A stretch of DNA of 64,000 bases from assembly GCA_947625015.1 (NCBI GenBank), contig CANQMR010000001.1, positions 1 to 64,000 on the forward strand, given 5' to 3'. The position numbers and the translations under genes are program-made. Source of the stretch: an uncultured Lachnospiraceae bacterium (GTDB taxonomy: Bacteria; Bacillota; Clostridia; Lachnospirales; Lachnospiraceae). A model generated the notes under the pieces. It was not told where the DNA came from. It did no database searches and saw only the letters and a program-made list of their open reading frames with translations. Shown in pieces: positions 18,701 through 28,819 of the stretch (position 1 is its first letter; the number at the start of each line of letters is the position of its first letter).

Positions 18701-21700
18701 ATTTTGTCGATTCCGTAACCTCGAACGAGGTGAAAAACGTTCACTTTTCTTCCTCTTCCGCCGGCGCTTATATTGAAAAGGAATTGAGAATTTGTAAAGT
18801 GGATGAGGAGGGACATCCGTTAGCGGGTGCGACCTTTGAGTTATATTATCAGGGTAATTATATAACAACCGTAACTTCGGATAGTACGGGATATGCTGTA
18901 TTTAAGGGAATTTCTTCCAGTGCGGAAGGGTATGAGTATGTAATAAAAGAGACTGCTGCACCGGACGGATATGAAAAACTTGAGAAAGATATTCAAGTTA
19001 AGATAGAAGACAATGCATTAAAATCTGATTCAAGTAACGGCGTCCGCTATTACGAGGAAAAGGTAACGAATAAGAAAATTAGTCATACGACAACAGTTTC
19101 CCTTCAGAAGGTGGATGAAAAGGGCAAGAGCCTGAAGGGCGCAGGTTTTACAGTATATAGTGATTCAGACTGCAAAACGGCAGTAGCGGAGAAGACAACG
19201 GATAACGATGGTAAACTCTCGTTTACTCTGGAAATTCCCGAATCAGGCACAAAGAATTATTATGTCAAAGAGACAACTGTGCCGGATGGGTATATTGGCG
19301 ATGAGGGAACAGTATACACATTTACAGTGGATGCAGACGGCAAGGTTACTTCTTCTGGTATTCCTGCTTCATCTACAGCCAAGTATGATGAGAAAACGAA
19401 TACGCTTACGGTATCTAACACGCGGGCTAAAGGTACATTAACACTGTTAAAGAAAGAAAAAGATAGTGCCCCTGAAAAAATGCTTTCGGACGCAGAGTTT
19501 ACGCTTTATGCAGATGAGCAGTGCAGTGATGAGGTGGCTACAAAGAAAACAGAGTCAGATGGTAAAGTTGTGTTTGACAATCTTGTACTGGGCCAGACAT
19601 ATTATTATCGTGAAACCAAGGCACCAGATGGCTATTTGTTAGATGATACAGTTTATTCGGTTACGGTTGGAACAGGTAAGGAGCATACAAACCAAGAGTC
19701 AGAGATTACAGTAGAAAATGAACCGGCAAAGGGAGCAATCCGGATTACCAAAACGGATAATACGGCGAAAGCCAATAAATTAAAGGGCGTAACCTTTGAA
19801 TTGTATGATGAAAGCGACCAGCCTTATCCGGCTGCACCTGCTGAACAGATGAAGGTGGTTACTGATGCCAATGGCGTGGCGGTCTTTGAGGGTCTTCCTT
19901 TTGGTACCTATATTGTAAAAGAAAAAGGGGCTTTAGACGGGTATCGTGTCAGTACAGATAGTGTTAAAGTAACGGTAGATTCTGTAAAGGGCAGCGATAT
20001 TACGATTGTCAATGAGGTGATACGTTTTAACCTTAAGGTTGAGAAGAAAGATGATAGTGGAAATCCTTTAGCGGGCGTTCTGTTCCAAGTGCGTGATAAG
20101 GCAACTAACACACTGATGAGCAGTAAGAGAACAGGTGAGGATGGTACGGTTACCTTTGAAGACCTTCCATATGGCGAATATGAAGTAAAAGAGACAGAGG
20201 GGCTTCCGGGGTATACGCTAACTCCAGATTCGCAAGAGGTGACAAAGGAAAACATTAAGGACGCCGTCGGAGGGGTGGTTACAAAAACATTTACAAATGT
20301 AAAACAGAGTGCAAGTATTCAGTTTGTGAAAAAAGACACTGGAGAAACACTTACGTTAAAAGGAGCGGAATTTACGGTATATGATTCTAATGGTGAGCCG
20401 GTGAAAACAGTTCCTTCGGATAACGAAGGTAAAGTAACCATTACCGAACTGGCTTACGGTACCTATACGGTAAGAGAGACAAAACCGCCTGAGGGTTACA
20501 AACTGAGTATAGATGCATGGACGGTTGAAGTTAATGAAAATAAAACTTACAATTTGGAAAGTCAGATAATAGATAGTACTACAGGAGAAACGATTGTTCA
20601 CAATACGCCGATTGATAAAAGTAAGATAAAATATATGTCCTTTAAAATATTGAAGCAGGATTCAAATAATCAACCGCTTGCAGGGGCAGAATTTGGATTG
20701 TACAAGAAATCCGATACTTTCGGTGAGTGGGAACTGATAAGTACGGCGTATTCTGACAAGGATGGATATGTAGAGTTTTATAATATAGACATTCAAGAGG
20801 ATGACCTTGAAAAGACAAAATACAAAATAAAGGAAATAAACCCACCTTATGGATATGAGATTATAGGTGACGACGAAAAAGAATATAAATATGCTGAATT
20901 GCCCGGAGCGGAGATGAACGGACAGTCTATCGGTTATGAAAACTATAAAACAGAAGGTTTTGAGAATGTACCAGTAATTGAGAACCGTACGAATCGACAG
21001 GTCTTAGGTTCCATATCTGTATTGAAAACAGGTATGAATACCACGAATAAGTTAGCGGGCGCTGAGTTTACCCTGTATCGCTATAATGTTGAACGTAATG
21101 CATATGAACCTTATGAGCAGAAGGCGGGAACCCCATATGTTGTGACAACTGATAAAGACGGTTCTGCTATATTTGATGGACTTCCTTATGGCCAGTATAA
21201 GGTGAAGGAGACAAAAGCGCCGAAGGGATATGTATTAAATGCGCTAAATGAAGCAGTATTCACGATTCCGGGTACTGACGGCGGAGAACCTGTACTTAAC
21301 TTTCATAAGGACTTCCGCGATAATACAATCAGCGTGTCTGTGAATAAGTTTGCCGTAGGCGGGGCGGAACAGCTTTCCGGCGCCGTTTTGGAACTGTATG
21401 CCGAAAACGATAAGGAGATGGAGAATTGCCTGTTTAGATGGGAAACGACCAATAACGCCCAGAAGTTGGACTATACAAAGCTGGAGGCAGGGAATACCTA
21501 TTTTATCCATGAATCAAAGGCACCTCAGGGATATAAGCGTTCCGAAGACGTATATTTCAAAGTTAACAGTGACGGTTCCCTGACGTATGTCAGCGGAACA
21601 GATGGTTCGGTGGATATTGCCAACAAGGCAGTAATTGTTCGTGACCAGCCTATTTCTCTTAAATTCCATAAACGGGGAATTGATGGAAACAATAAGGAAA

Positions 21701-24060
21701 CAGCGGAATTTTTGTCAGGGGCGAAGATTTCTCTGATTGATGAGGCTACCAGCAAAGAGGTTTATTCTTTTACAACAACCGGTAAGATAGCGGAAATACC
21801 TGTAGGCGTGCTGGCACTGCCAGAGAAGGAGGGTGAATATCACTACTATACGATTCGTGAAAATAGTGCTCCGGGCGGATACGCTATCGCGCACGATATT
21901 AGAATTGCGATTGATTATGATGGTCAGATTTTTGAGGTAAAAGCAGATGGCACGCTGACACCTTTATCGGATAACACAGTTACCATGACCGACCAGCAAT
22001 ATACGAATTTTTACTTCGCAAAGCGGGACGCCGTTACGAATGCGTATTTAGCGGGTGCAACCTTTAGCATTAGCAAACCGGATGACCCTAACTTTGCAAC
22101 CCGAAGTTGGGTAAGTTCAGCTTCCGCTCCCCACAACGAGGCTCTGGATACGGGTACGTATATTTTTAAAGAGGAGACAGCTCCGGCAGGGTATAAGCTG
22201 GAAGATGAAATTGAGTTTAGGGTTACGAATGATGGAGCTGGCGGCAAAGATTATATTGAGATAATCAAAGGAAACGATTATAACTTAAGTAGTAATGGTT
22301 TGACAATCTATAGTAAGGATGAAAGTATTAAAGTTTCCTTTGCAAAGTATAATAACAGTTTTGAACCATTGGCAGGCTGTAAATTTAATCTTTATGCATC
22401 TGACGCAAACTGGAATAAGGGTAATTTACTGACGGAGTTTACAACGGAAGGAAATCTGCTTTCTTTGCCGAATACTTATTTTAGTTTAAATAGTTACTAT
22501 ATTCTGGAGGAAACAGAGGCACCGGCTACTTACACGCTTGCTACTCCAATCCGGTTCAGTATTAATGGTGAGGGAAATGTAATAGATGCGGATGGTGCGC
22601 CGATGCCGGATAATTATATAGTCTGTATTAATGGTGACAAGATGGTATCTTTCCAGAAACTGGATGCAGTGACGAAAACGCCAGTGACAGGCGTGCAATT
22701 AACGATTTCGTCTGTGGAGGATTCAGATTTTACGGAAAAGAGCTGGATTGTGGGTGCGCCTGATCCGGAGGGTACTACTGTAGGATCCCAAAAATTCATT
22801 CTTTGTAAGGAGTTTAAGGTTAATACGGCTTATACCTTGTCGGAGACTGCCACAGTGAATGGATACAGCATGGCCAATTCCATTTCTTTCAAGTTTGACA
22901 ATAGCTATAATTTGTATGTCAATGACCAGTTGCAGCAGACATTGAATATCGTTATGGAGAACCAGCCGTTGGCTCTTTCCGTAGATAAATATGTATTGGG
23001 AACTACCGATTACCTGGCTGGCGCAACCATGCAGGTTACAGACGCCGACGGCAATGTGTTAGAGCAGTGGGAGACCGGAAACGGCGCCCATGCGCTGGAT
23101 GTATCGAAACTACAGGTGTCAACAGCGGATGCGCAGCATGTATATACATTAAAGGAAGTGAAAGCGCCCGATTTGTATGCGCTTGCACAGCCAATCAGCT
23201 TTACCATTGACAAAAACGGTGTGGTAAGCCGGGTTGACGGCGGAGCAGTAACGGATAATCATCTGGTTGTCTATGATGAATACAGAGGTATGAGCATCAG
23301 CAAACAGGATATGGGCGGCAAAGAGGTTCCGGGGGCAACCCTGATGATTACCTCTGAACAAGATCCGGATTTTGTGCCAAAGTCATGGGTGACTACAGAT
23401 ACGCCGATGAACTGGAACATGGATATGTTTAAGCGGAATGTAGACTATATCCTTACAGAGACGGCAGCGCCGGACGGATATGCCTATACGGAGAGCATTG
23501 TATTCCGGATTGATGATAACGGGGTAATTTATGTTAATGGCGCGCCGGTAACCAATAAGACGGTGACCATGGTGGATGATGTACTGAAACTTTCCATTGC
23601 CAAACGGATTGACGGCAGGAAGAAGCTGTTGGCGGGCGCCAAACTGGAGATTCTGGATGAAGAGACGGAAACTACAGTATATTCATGGAAGAGTACGGAC
23701 GAGGTGAAGGAGATACCGCACAAAAAGCTGAAGGCCAGCAGCGACACGACCAGATACGTCTATATTTTAAGGGAGACAAAAGCGCCGGAAGGCTATGAAA
23801 AGGCAAAGGATATCCGGTTCTACATTGATAAGCAGGGAAATGTCTATACCCTGAATAAGAAAGGAAAGGCGACGTTGGTATCAGACCATGTTATTACCAT
23901 GTATGACAAAAAGACCGACGCCAAGACTTCAACCAAGACGACCAGCAAGAAGACCGGAGATACTGCGCCAGTCGCTTTAGCAGGTATAATGTTCTCCTTA
24001 TCCCTTGCGGGCGCGGGAACAGCTTACGGCTTGCGGCGCAGAAAAGCCAGAAAGAAGTAA
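15742..24060 (+). CDS. Giant (2772 aa) surface adhesin: signal peptide, T/E-rich segment, N-terminal adhesin-type domains, about 16 SpaA/Cna-B isopeptide-type repeats, C-terminal KTGD plus TM plus basic tail
   Basis: Sixteen YxxxE-x-x-A/P-x-GY-like E-box motifs (e.g. YVIKETAAPDGY, YYRETKAPDGY, YILRETKAPEGY); C-terminus SKKTGDTAPVALAGIMFSLSLAGAGTAYGLRRRKARKK. Confidence 0.92.
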   Translation: MWRWMKKNRWLAIGLVTVMLFTLLPTNLNWADIAIDEPERASSETRPTEQDKSEEVTTAEETADGTEATTAEAVTTSEAASETVTEAETTTETATVQEMTDNGETVDSTTEAATENVTAEQNLTNQKNTGNSGNSSISNKGKKSVDLNKAEPASNNDMSTNPNFHLTEVTLDATYTDKNNVKHSVALSTTENTDLPADAELYLLLKFLFSDGDAIEVGKEYVYNIPKEIRVDVNATHQLTNGEGESIGEVHISPDGTLTFVFNDNVTGQKNGPFYVEFEGGFSSSGSSGGEKTELKFQAPGSEFDFKVNLQEPEEKDPNAEPGELGVKKSGTKKYVTVDGKEVPVIEWTVELDLNGRETFTGDIEDVLPKGLKYARVEGYPKLSGGSTGEVTCTSEDKADKVSIHVEGANTYWRTNVTFCTYYDNDIFADTIISNTNGVTVNNTVNVEEDGADTGIPATGSAYVTPDILSKSGTESGGVITWTVTLNRDQLNIGGTTYTDTFKDGYKWYNNVQSVTVQPTEAGSVTCTNEGFTFTASSSCTSQVTLTYQTQIEDYTRSSYDNEGTLKKEGEFDATTKAGVKGYNLLDKVNTSYNEVTKQLTWEITVNAQKYDKFNGNVTLTDVFNPSGVYQNKMELVDIQVFDGDNQEVTDVTVNETDGTVTFSDDQINGKTYKVVVTTKILPEAGTTTGTPWKDGDWVTAYNTAKLTWGTDNEVQKQASRGFQYKTPELITKDGKMNNDGTIDWVLHFTYQNLTQESVTITDTLPEGMELVEGSCVIMEHSWTEPKVSITPEITSETVVFKIDSTSSADLKQFLTKSFEIHYKTRATNSENAQKDVTYTNKAEAEVEYEGGIKVTDEASKEVTGKVGGTLGKEAVYKYGENYVDWKVTVNKGRYTLKVKKPIIRDHLADYFTYVEGSAKLALIKEDGTTTPVTDFTVTVINNEMVVELPEINNEAYEFTFQTRFNVSASKLTSETIKNSVDFVGDDFVDSVTSNEVKNVHFSSSSAGAYIEKELRICKVDEEGHPLAGATFELYYQGNYITTVTSDSTGYAVFKGISSSAEGYEYVIKETAAPDGYEKLEKDIQVKIEDNALKSDSSNGVRYYEEKVTNKKISHTTTVSLQKVDEKGKSLKGAGFTVYSDSDCKTAVAEKTTDNDGKLSFTLEIPESGTKNYYVKETTVPDGYIGDEGTVYTFTVDADGKVTSSGIPASSTAKYDEKTNTLTVSNTRAKGTLTLLKKEKDSAPEKMLSDAEFTLYADEQCSDEVATKKTESDGKVVFDNLVLGQTYYYRETKAPDGYLLDDTVYSVTVGTGKEHTNQESEITVENEPAKGAIRITKTDNTAKANKLKGVTFELYDESDQPYPAAPAEQMKVVTDANGVAVFEGLPFGTYIVKEKGALDGYRVSTDSVKVTVDSVKGSDITIVNEVIRFNLKVEKKDDSGNPLAGVLFQVRDKATNTLMSSKRTGEDGTVTFEDLPYGEYEVKETEGLPGYTLTPDSQEVTKENIKDAVGGVVTKTFTNVKQSASIQFVKKDTGETLTLKGAEFTVYDSNGEPVKTVPSDNEGKVTITELAYGTYTVRETKPPEGYKLSIDAWTVEVNENKTYNLESQIIDSTTGETIVHNTPIDKSKIKYMSFKILKQDSNNQPLAGAEFGLYKKSDTFGEWELISTAYSDKDGYVEFYNIDIQEDDLEKTKYKIKEINPPYGYEIIGDDEKEYKYAELPGAEMNGQSIGYENYKTEGFENVPVIENRTNRQVLGSISVLKTGMNTTNKLAGAEFTLYRYNVERNAYEPYEQKAGTPYVVTTDKDGSAIFDGLPYGQYKVKETKAPKGYVLNALNEAVFTIPGTDGGEPVLNFHKDFRDNTISVSVNKFAVGGAEQLSGAVLELYAENDKEMENCLFRWETTNNAQKLDYTKLEAGNTYFIHESKAPQGYKRSEDVYFKVNSDGSLTYVSGTDGSVDIANKAVIVRDQPISLKFHKRGIDGNNKETAEFLSGAKISLIDEATSKEVYSFTTTGKIAEIPVGVLALPEKEGEYHYYTIRENSAPGGYAIAHDIRIAIDYDGQIFEVKADGTLTPLSDNTVTMTDQQYTNFYFAKRDAVTNAYLAGATFSISKPDDPNFATRSWVSSASAPHNEALDTGTYIFKEETAPAGYKLEDEIEFRVTNDGAGGKDYIEIIKGNDYNLSSNGLTIYSKDESIKVSFAKYNNSFEPLAGCKFNLYASDANWNKGNLLTEFTTEGNLLSLPNTYFSLNSYYILEETEAPATYTLATPIRFSINGEGNVIDADGAPMPDNYIVCINGDKMVSFQKLDAVTKTPVTGVQLTISSVEDSDFTEKSWIVGAPDPEGTTVGSQKFILCKEFKVNTAYTLSETATVNGYSMANSISFKFDNSYNLYVNDQLQQTLNIVMENQPLALSVDKYVLGTTDYLAGATMQVTDADGNVLEQWETGNGAHALDVSKLQVSTADAQHVYTLKEVKAPDLYALAQPISFTIDKNGVVSRVDGGAVTDNHLVVYDEYRGMSISKQDMGGKEVPGATLMITSEQDPDFVPKSWVTTDTPMNWNMDMFKRNVDYILTETAAPDGYAYTESIVFRIDDNGVIYVNGAPVTNKTVTMVDDVLKLSIAKRIDGRKKLLAGAKLEILDEETETTVYSWKSTDEVKEIPHKKLKASSDTTRYVYILRETKAPEGYEKAKDIRFYIDKQGNVYTLNKKGKATLVSDHVITMYDKKTDAKTSTKTTSKKTGDTAPVALAGIMFSLSLAGAGTAYGLRRRKARKK

Positions 24061-24098
24061 TGCCGGGATAGCGGGCTGACAGGAGAAAAAACAAGATG

Positions 24099-24152
24099 AA
24101 CAGACAGATTGTGTTTGGAAGAACATGGTCTGTCTGTTATTTTTTTCTTTTC
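24099..24152 (+). terminator. Rho-independent terminator after adhesin gene
   Basis: AACAGACAGA ... TCTGTCTGTT then atttttttctttt. Confidence 0.85.
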
Positions 24153-24291
24153 AAACAGGCTGGTCTATGGTATACTTATAGAGATTGTGATAAGGTGAAA
24201 CCGGGACTTCTGACGTGGCGGCAGACCGGCGCTGCCGTCAGGTCAGTTGTTTCGGTGCCTTACCCAAAATATAATTAAAGGAGAACAGACT

Positions 24292-26382
24292 ATGTACAAG
24301 ACTTATGAAATGGAACTTGCGGGCAGACCGCTCCGCGTGGAGATTGGACGGGTGGCAGCCCAGGCCAACGGCGCGGCATTTATGCACTATGGAGATACGG
24401 TTGTGCTGTCTACGGCGACAGCGTCAGACAAGCCGAGGGAGGGAATTGACTTTTTCCCGTTAAGTGTGGAATATGAGGAGAAACTTTACTCTGTTGGCAA
24501 GATTCCGGGAGGATTCAACAAGAGAGAGGGAAAGGCCAGCGAGAATGCGATTTTGACCTCGCGTGTAATCGACCGCCCAATGCGTCCTTTGTTCCCGAAG
24601 GATTACCGCAATGATGTAACGCTTAACAATCTGGTTATGTCTGTGGACCCGGAGTGTTCGCCGGAACTTACGGCCATGCTTGGTTCCGCCATTGCAACGG
24701 CAATTTCAGACATTCCTTTTGATGGACCATGCGCGACGACCCAGGTGGGACTGATTGACGGCCAGTTTGTATTTAATCCCAATGAGGCCCAGAATGCGGT
24801 ATCCGACTTGAAACTGACGGTAGCTTCTACTGCCCAGAAGGTAATTATGATTGAGGCCGGCGCGAATGAGGTTCCGGAGGATAAGATGATCGAGGCCATC
24901 TATGCGGCCCATGAACTGAACCAGAAAGTAATCGCTTTCATCAACCAGATTGTGGCAGAGTGCGGCAAGCCTAAGCATACTTATACAAGCTGCGCCGTAC
25001 CGGAGGCGCTTTTTGCCGAGATGAAGAGATTAGTTCCGCCGGAGGAGATGGAAAAGGCGGTATTTACAGATGAAAAGCAGGTAAGGGAAGAGAATATCCG
25101 TCAGATTACCGAGCGTTTAGAAGAGGCTTTCGCTGACAATGAAGAATGGCTGAATGTATTAGACGAGGCGGTATACCAGTATCAGAAAAAGACCGTCCGC
25201 AAGATGATTTTAGTAGACCACAAGAGACCGGACGGCCGGGCAATTTCCCAGATCCGTCCGTTAGCGGCAGAGGTGGATATTATTCCGAGAGTGCATGGTT
25301 CAGCCATGTTTACCAGAGGACAGACACAGATTTGTAATGTGACGACTTTGGCTCCTCTTTCCGAGGCGCAGAGGATTGACGGGCTTAACCTGTTAGAGAC
25401 CAGCAAGCGTTACATGCATCAGTACAATTTCCCGTCTTACTCTGTCGGCGAGACCAAGCCTTCCAGAGGACCGGGACGCCGGGAGATTGGACATGGCGCT
25501 TTGGCAGAGCGGGCGCTTTTGCCGGTACTTCCTTCAGAAGAGGAATTTCCTTATGCAATCCGTACCGTATCTGAGACCTTTGAGTCCAACGGTTCCACTT
25601 CCATGGCTTCCACCTGCGCTTCCTGTATGTCCTTAATGGCGGCAGGCGTTCCCATCAAGAAGATGGTAGCCGGTATTTCCTGCGGCCTGGTAACGGGTGA
25701 GACAGATGATGATTACATTGTCCTTACGGATATTCAGGGATTAGAGGACTTCTTTGGCGATATGGACTTCAAGGTAACCGGAACGAAGGACGGTATCACT
25801 GCAATCCAGATGGATATTAAGATTCATGGTCTGACCAGACCGATTGTGGAGGAGGCAATCCGCCGCACCAGAGAGGCCAGAATGTACATTATGGAAGAGG
25901 TTATGTCCAAGGCGATTTCAGCGCCAAGGCCTAACGTCAGCGCTCTTGCGCCGAAGATATGCCAGTTAAAGGTAGACCCGGAAAAGATTGGCGAGATTAT
26001 CGGCCAGCGCGGTAAGACAATTAACGGCATTATCGAGGAGACCGGCGTTAAGATTGATATTGATGACGACGGAACGGTTGACGTATGCGGCATTGATCAG
26101 GAGGGCATCGACAAGGCGCTCAAGCTGATTCATGCCATTGTAGACCCGATTGAGGTAGGCCGCATCTATGAGGGCAAGGTGGTCCGCATAATGAACTTTG
26201 GCGCATTTGTAGAGTTAGCGCCCAATAAGGACGGCCTGATTCACATTTCCAAACTCTCCAAAGAGCGGGTCGCAAAGGTAGAAGACGTGGTGAACATCGG
26301 CGATACCGTAAGGGTAAAAGTGCTTGAGATTGACCGCATGGGCAAGATCAGCCTGAGCCTGAAGGACGCAGTTGAGGAATAA
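24292..26382 (+). CDS. pnp: Polynucleotide phosphorylase
   Basis: Two RNase PH domains, KH (IGEIIGQRGKTINGIIEETG) and S1 domain; RBS aaaggagaac before ATG 24292 (ORF track starts at 24247). Confidence 0.96.
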   Translation: MYKTYEMELAGRPLRVEIGRVAAQANGAAFMHYGDTVVLSTATASDKPREGIDFFPLSVEYEEKLYSVGKIPGGFNKREGKASENAILTSRVIDRPMRPLFPKDYRNDVTLNNLVMSVDPECSPELTAMLGSAIATAISDIPFDGPCATTQVGLIDGQFVFNPNEAQNAVSDLKLTVASTAQKVIMIEAGANEVPEDKMIEAIYAAHELNQKVIAFINQIVAECGKPKHTYTSCAVPEALFAEMKRLVPPEEMEKAVFTDEKQVREENIRQITERLEEAFADNEEWLNVLDEAVYQYQKKTVRKMILVDHKRPDGRAISQIRPLAAEVDIIPRVHGSAMFTRGQTQICNVTTLAPLSEAQRIDGLNLLETSKRYMHQYNFPSYSVGETKPSRGPGRREIGHGALAERALLPVLPSEEEFPYAIRTVSETFESNGSTSMASTCASCMSLMAAGVPIKKMVAGISCGLVTGETDDDYIVLTDIQGLEDFFGDMDFKVTGTKDGITAIQMDIKIHGLTRPIVEEAIRRTREARMYIMEEVMSKAISAPRPNVSALAPKICQLKVDPEKIGEIIGQRGKTINGIIEETGVKIDIDDDGTVDVCGIDQEGIDKALKLIHAIVDPIEVGRIYEGKVVRIMNFGAFVELAPNKDGLIHISKLSKERVAKVEDVVNIGDTVRVKVLEIDRMGKISLSLKDAVEE

Positions 26383-26419
26383 TTGCTATTGATGAAAAGG
26401 GTTATGAAAGGAGAAGCGT

Positions 26420-28819
26420 ATGCAATTTGGTTATTTTGATGAGGCAGCAAAAGAATATGTGATTACCCGGCCGGATACGCCTGCACCCTGGGCAAACTAT
26501 TTAGGATCACCGGCATACGGTGCGATTATCTCAAACAATGCCGGGGGATACAGTTTTGAGAAAAGCGGCGCTAATGGAAGAATTATCCGTTATATTTTTA
26601 ACCAGTTCGACCAGCCGGGAAGATATGTATATTTAAGGGATGATGACAATGGGGATTACTGGTCCGCTTCATGGCAGCCGGTAGGAAAGCCGTTAGATGT
26701 GTATAAGAGCGAATGTCATCATGGAACCGGCTACACTAATATTCAGGCAGAGTATGCGGGAATCAAATCAGAGGTGTTATATTATGTGCCGCTTAACAAG
26801 ACATATGAGGTGTGGCGGGTAAAACTGACCAATCATTCAGATAAAAAGAGAAACCTCTCTGCTTTTGGCTACTGTGAGTTTACCAATGATTGTAACTATG
26901 AGCAGGATCAGGTAAATCTCCAGTATACCCTGTTTATCACCCGCACTTATTTTAAGGATAACAATAAGATTTACCAGACGATTAACGAGAATATCCACAG
27001 CGAGGTGGACGGCAACCAGAACACTTCCCGTTTCTTCGGCCTTGCCGGGGCGAAGGTGGAATCCTATAACGGGGATAAGGAAAGTTTTCTTGGCAGTTAT
27101 CATGGATACGGCAATCCGGCGGCAGTGGAAAACGGACAGTGCGACGACACGTTGAATTATAATTCCAACGGCTGCGGCGCCCTGCATACCAAGCTGGAAT
27201 TAGCGCCGGGCGAAAGCAGGGTGTTTACCTTTGTGTTGGGAATGAAATCCAACAATGAGGCCAATGAAATCCTTGCAGGCTATGAGAATGTGGAAGCCGC
27301 AACAGAGGCGGAGCTTAAGGAACTCATTGATTACTGGCATGGACAGTTATCTCATTTACAGGTACACACGCCTTCCGAGAGCTTCAACAATATGATTAAT
27401 ACATGGAACGCCTACCAGTGCTTTATGACCTTTATCTGGTCAAGAGCCGCTTCCTTTACCTACTGCGGACTGCGGAACGGTTACGGCTACCGGGATACCG
27501 TACAGGACATTCAGGGAATCATCCATCTGAATCCGGAGATGGCGCTGGACAAAATCCGTTTTATGCTTTCTGCGCAGGTGGATAACGGCGGCGGTCTGCC
27601 ACTGGTTAAATTTGACCACAATGCGGGCCATGAGGACACGCCGGACGATCCTTCCTATGTAAAGGCTACCGGCCATCCGGCATACCGGGCGGACGACGCA
27701 CTCTGGCTGTTCCCGACTGTCTATAAATATATCGCAGAGTCAGGCAATGTGGATTTTATGGATGAGGTGATTGTCTTTGCCAATGGCGGCGAGGGTACGG
27801 TGTATGAGCATTTAAAACGGGCCATTGATTTTTCCATGAACCGTCTGGGACAGCATGGAATGCCTGCCGGACTGCACGCAGACTGGAATGACTGCCTCCG
27901 TCTCGGCAAGCAGGGAGAGTCTACTTTTGTGGCTATGCAGCTTTACTATGCGATGACCGTTCTCCGGGATTTTGCTAAGCGGAAGAATGATATCGAATAC
28001 ATCGCTTATCTGGATAAGGTACAGAAGGAATTAGGCGATACCATACAGAAATACTGCTGGGAGGAAGACCGTTTTGTCCGGGGATACAAGGAGGACGGCG
28101 AGCTGATTGGATCTAAGCATCATCCCGAGGCCAATATGTGGTTAAATCCACAGTCATGGTCTGTGATTTCCGGTCTGGCAACCAAAGAGCAGGCGGAGCT
28201 TGCGTTGGAGTCTGTCCACAGGGAACTGAATACGCCTTACGGCGTCCGCTTAATGGCGCCTTCCTATGTCAATCATGCTTTTGACGGGGCGTTGATGTTG
28301 TTATTCAATAAATCAACCAAAGAGAACGGCGGAATCTTTTCCCAGCCACAGGGCTGGATTATCCTGGCCGAAAGTTTGATGGGACATGGCAACCGGGCGT
28401 TTGAGTATTTTAATGAGAGTTCTCCGGCGTCAATGAACGATAAAGCGGAGATAAGGAAATTAGAGCCTTACTGCCATGGACAGTTTACGGAAAGTTCCGA
28501 TTCTCCTTTTGAAGGCCGGGCGCATGTGCACTGGCTGACCGGAACCGCATCCACAGTTATGGTTGGCTGCGTGGAGGGAATCTTAGGGCTTCGTCCTGAT
28601 TTTGAAGGACTCCGCATCAGCCCGTCCATTTCCTCTGACTGGAAAGAGTTTACCATGGATAAGGATTTCCGGGGAAAGAAACTCCATATTATTGTGAAGA
28701 ACGATAACGGCAGGGAATCCGGCGTGAAAAAGGTTACGCTGAATGGAAAGGAACTTCCTGACAATTATATTAAGGCAGACGAGTTGGCGCAGACTAATGA
28801 GGTAATAGTTGAGATGTAA
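26420..28819 (+). CDS. GH94-family glycoside phosphorylase, cellobiose-phosphorylase-like
   Basis: MQFGYFDEAAKEYVITRPDTPAPWANYLGSPAYGAIISNNAGGYSF; GLPAGLHADWNDCL-like motif (GMPAGLHADWNDCLRLG). Confidence 0.9.
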   Translation: MQFGYFDEAAKEYVITRPDTPAPWANYLGSPAYGAIISNNAGGYSFEKSGANGRIIRYIFNQFDQPGRYVYLRDDDNGDYWSASWQPVGKPLDVYKSECHHGTGYTNIQAEYAGIKSEVLYYVPLNKTYEVWRVKLTNHSDKKRNLSAFGYCEFTNDCNYEQDQVNLQYTLFITRTYFKDNNKIYQTINENIHSEVDGNQNTSRFFGLAGAKVESYNGDKESFLGSYHGYGNPAAVENGQCDDTLNYNSNGCGALHTKLELAPGESRVFTFVLGMKSNNEANEILAGYENVEAATEAELKELIDYWHGQLSHLQVHTPSESFNNMINTWNAYQCFMTFIWSRAASFTYCGLRNGYGYRDTVQDIQGIIHLNPEMALDKIRFMLSAQVDNGGGLPLVKFDHNAGHEDTPDDPSYVKATGHPAYRADDALWLFPTVYKYIAESGNVDFMDEVIVFANGGEGTVYEHLKRAIDFSMNRLGQHGMPAGLHADWNDCLRLGKQGESTFVAMQLYYAMTVLRDFAKRKNDIEYIAYLDKVQKELGDTIQKYCWEEDRFVRGYKEDGELIGSKHHPEANMWLNPQSWSVISGLATKEQAELALESVHRELNTPYGVRLMAPSYVNHAFDGALMLLFNKSTKENGGIFSQPQGWIILAESLMGHGNRAFEYFNESSPASMNDKAEIRKLEPYCHGQFTESSDSPFEGRAHVHWLTGTASTVMVGCVEGILGLRPDFEGLRISPSISSDWKEFTMDKDFRGKKLHIIVKNDNGRESGVKKVTLNGKELPDNYIKADELAQTNEVIVEM

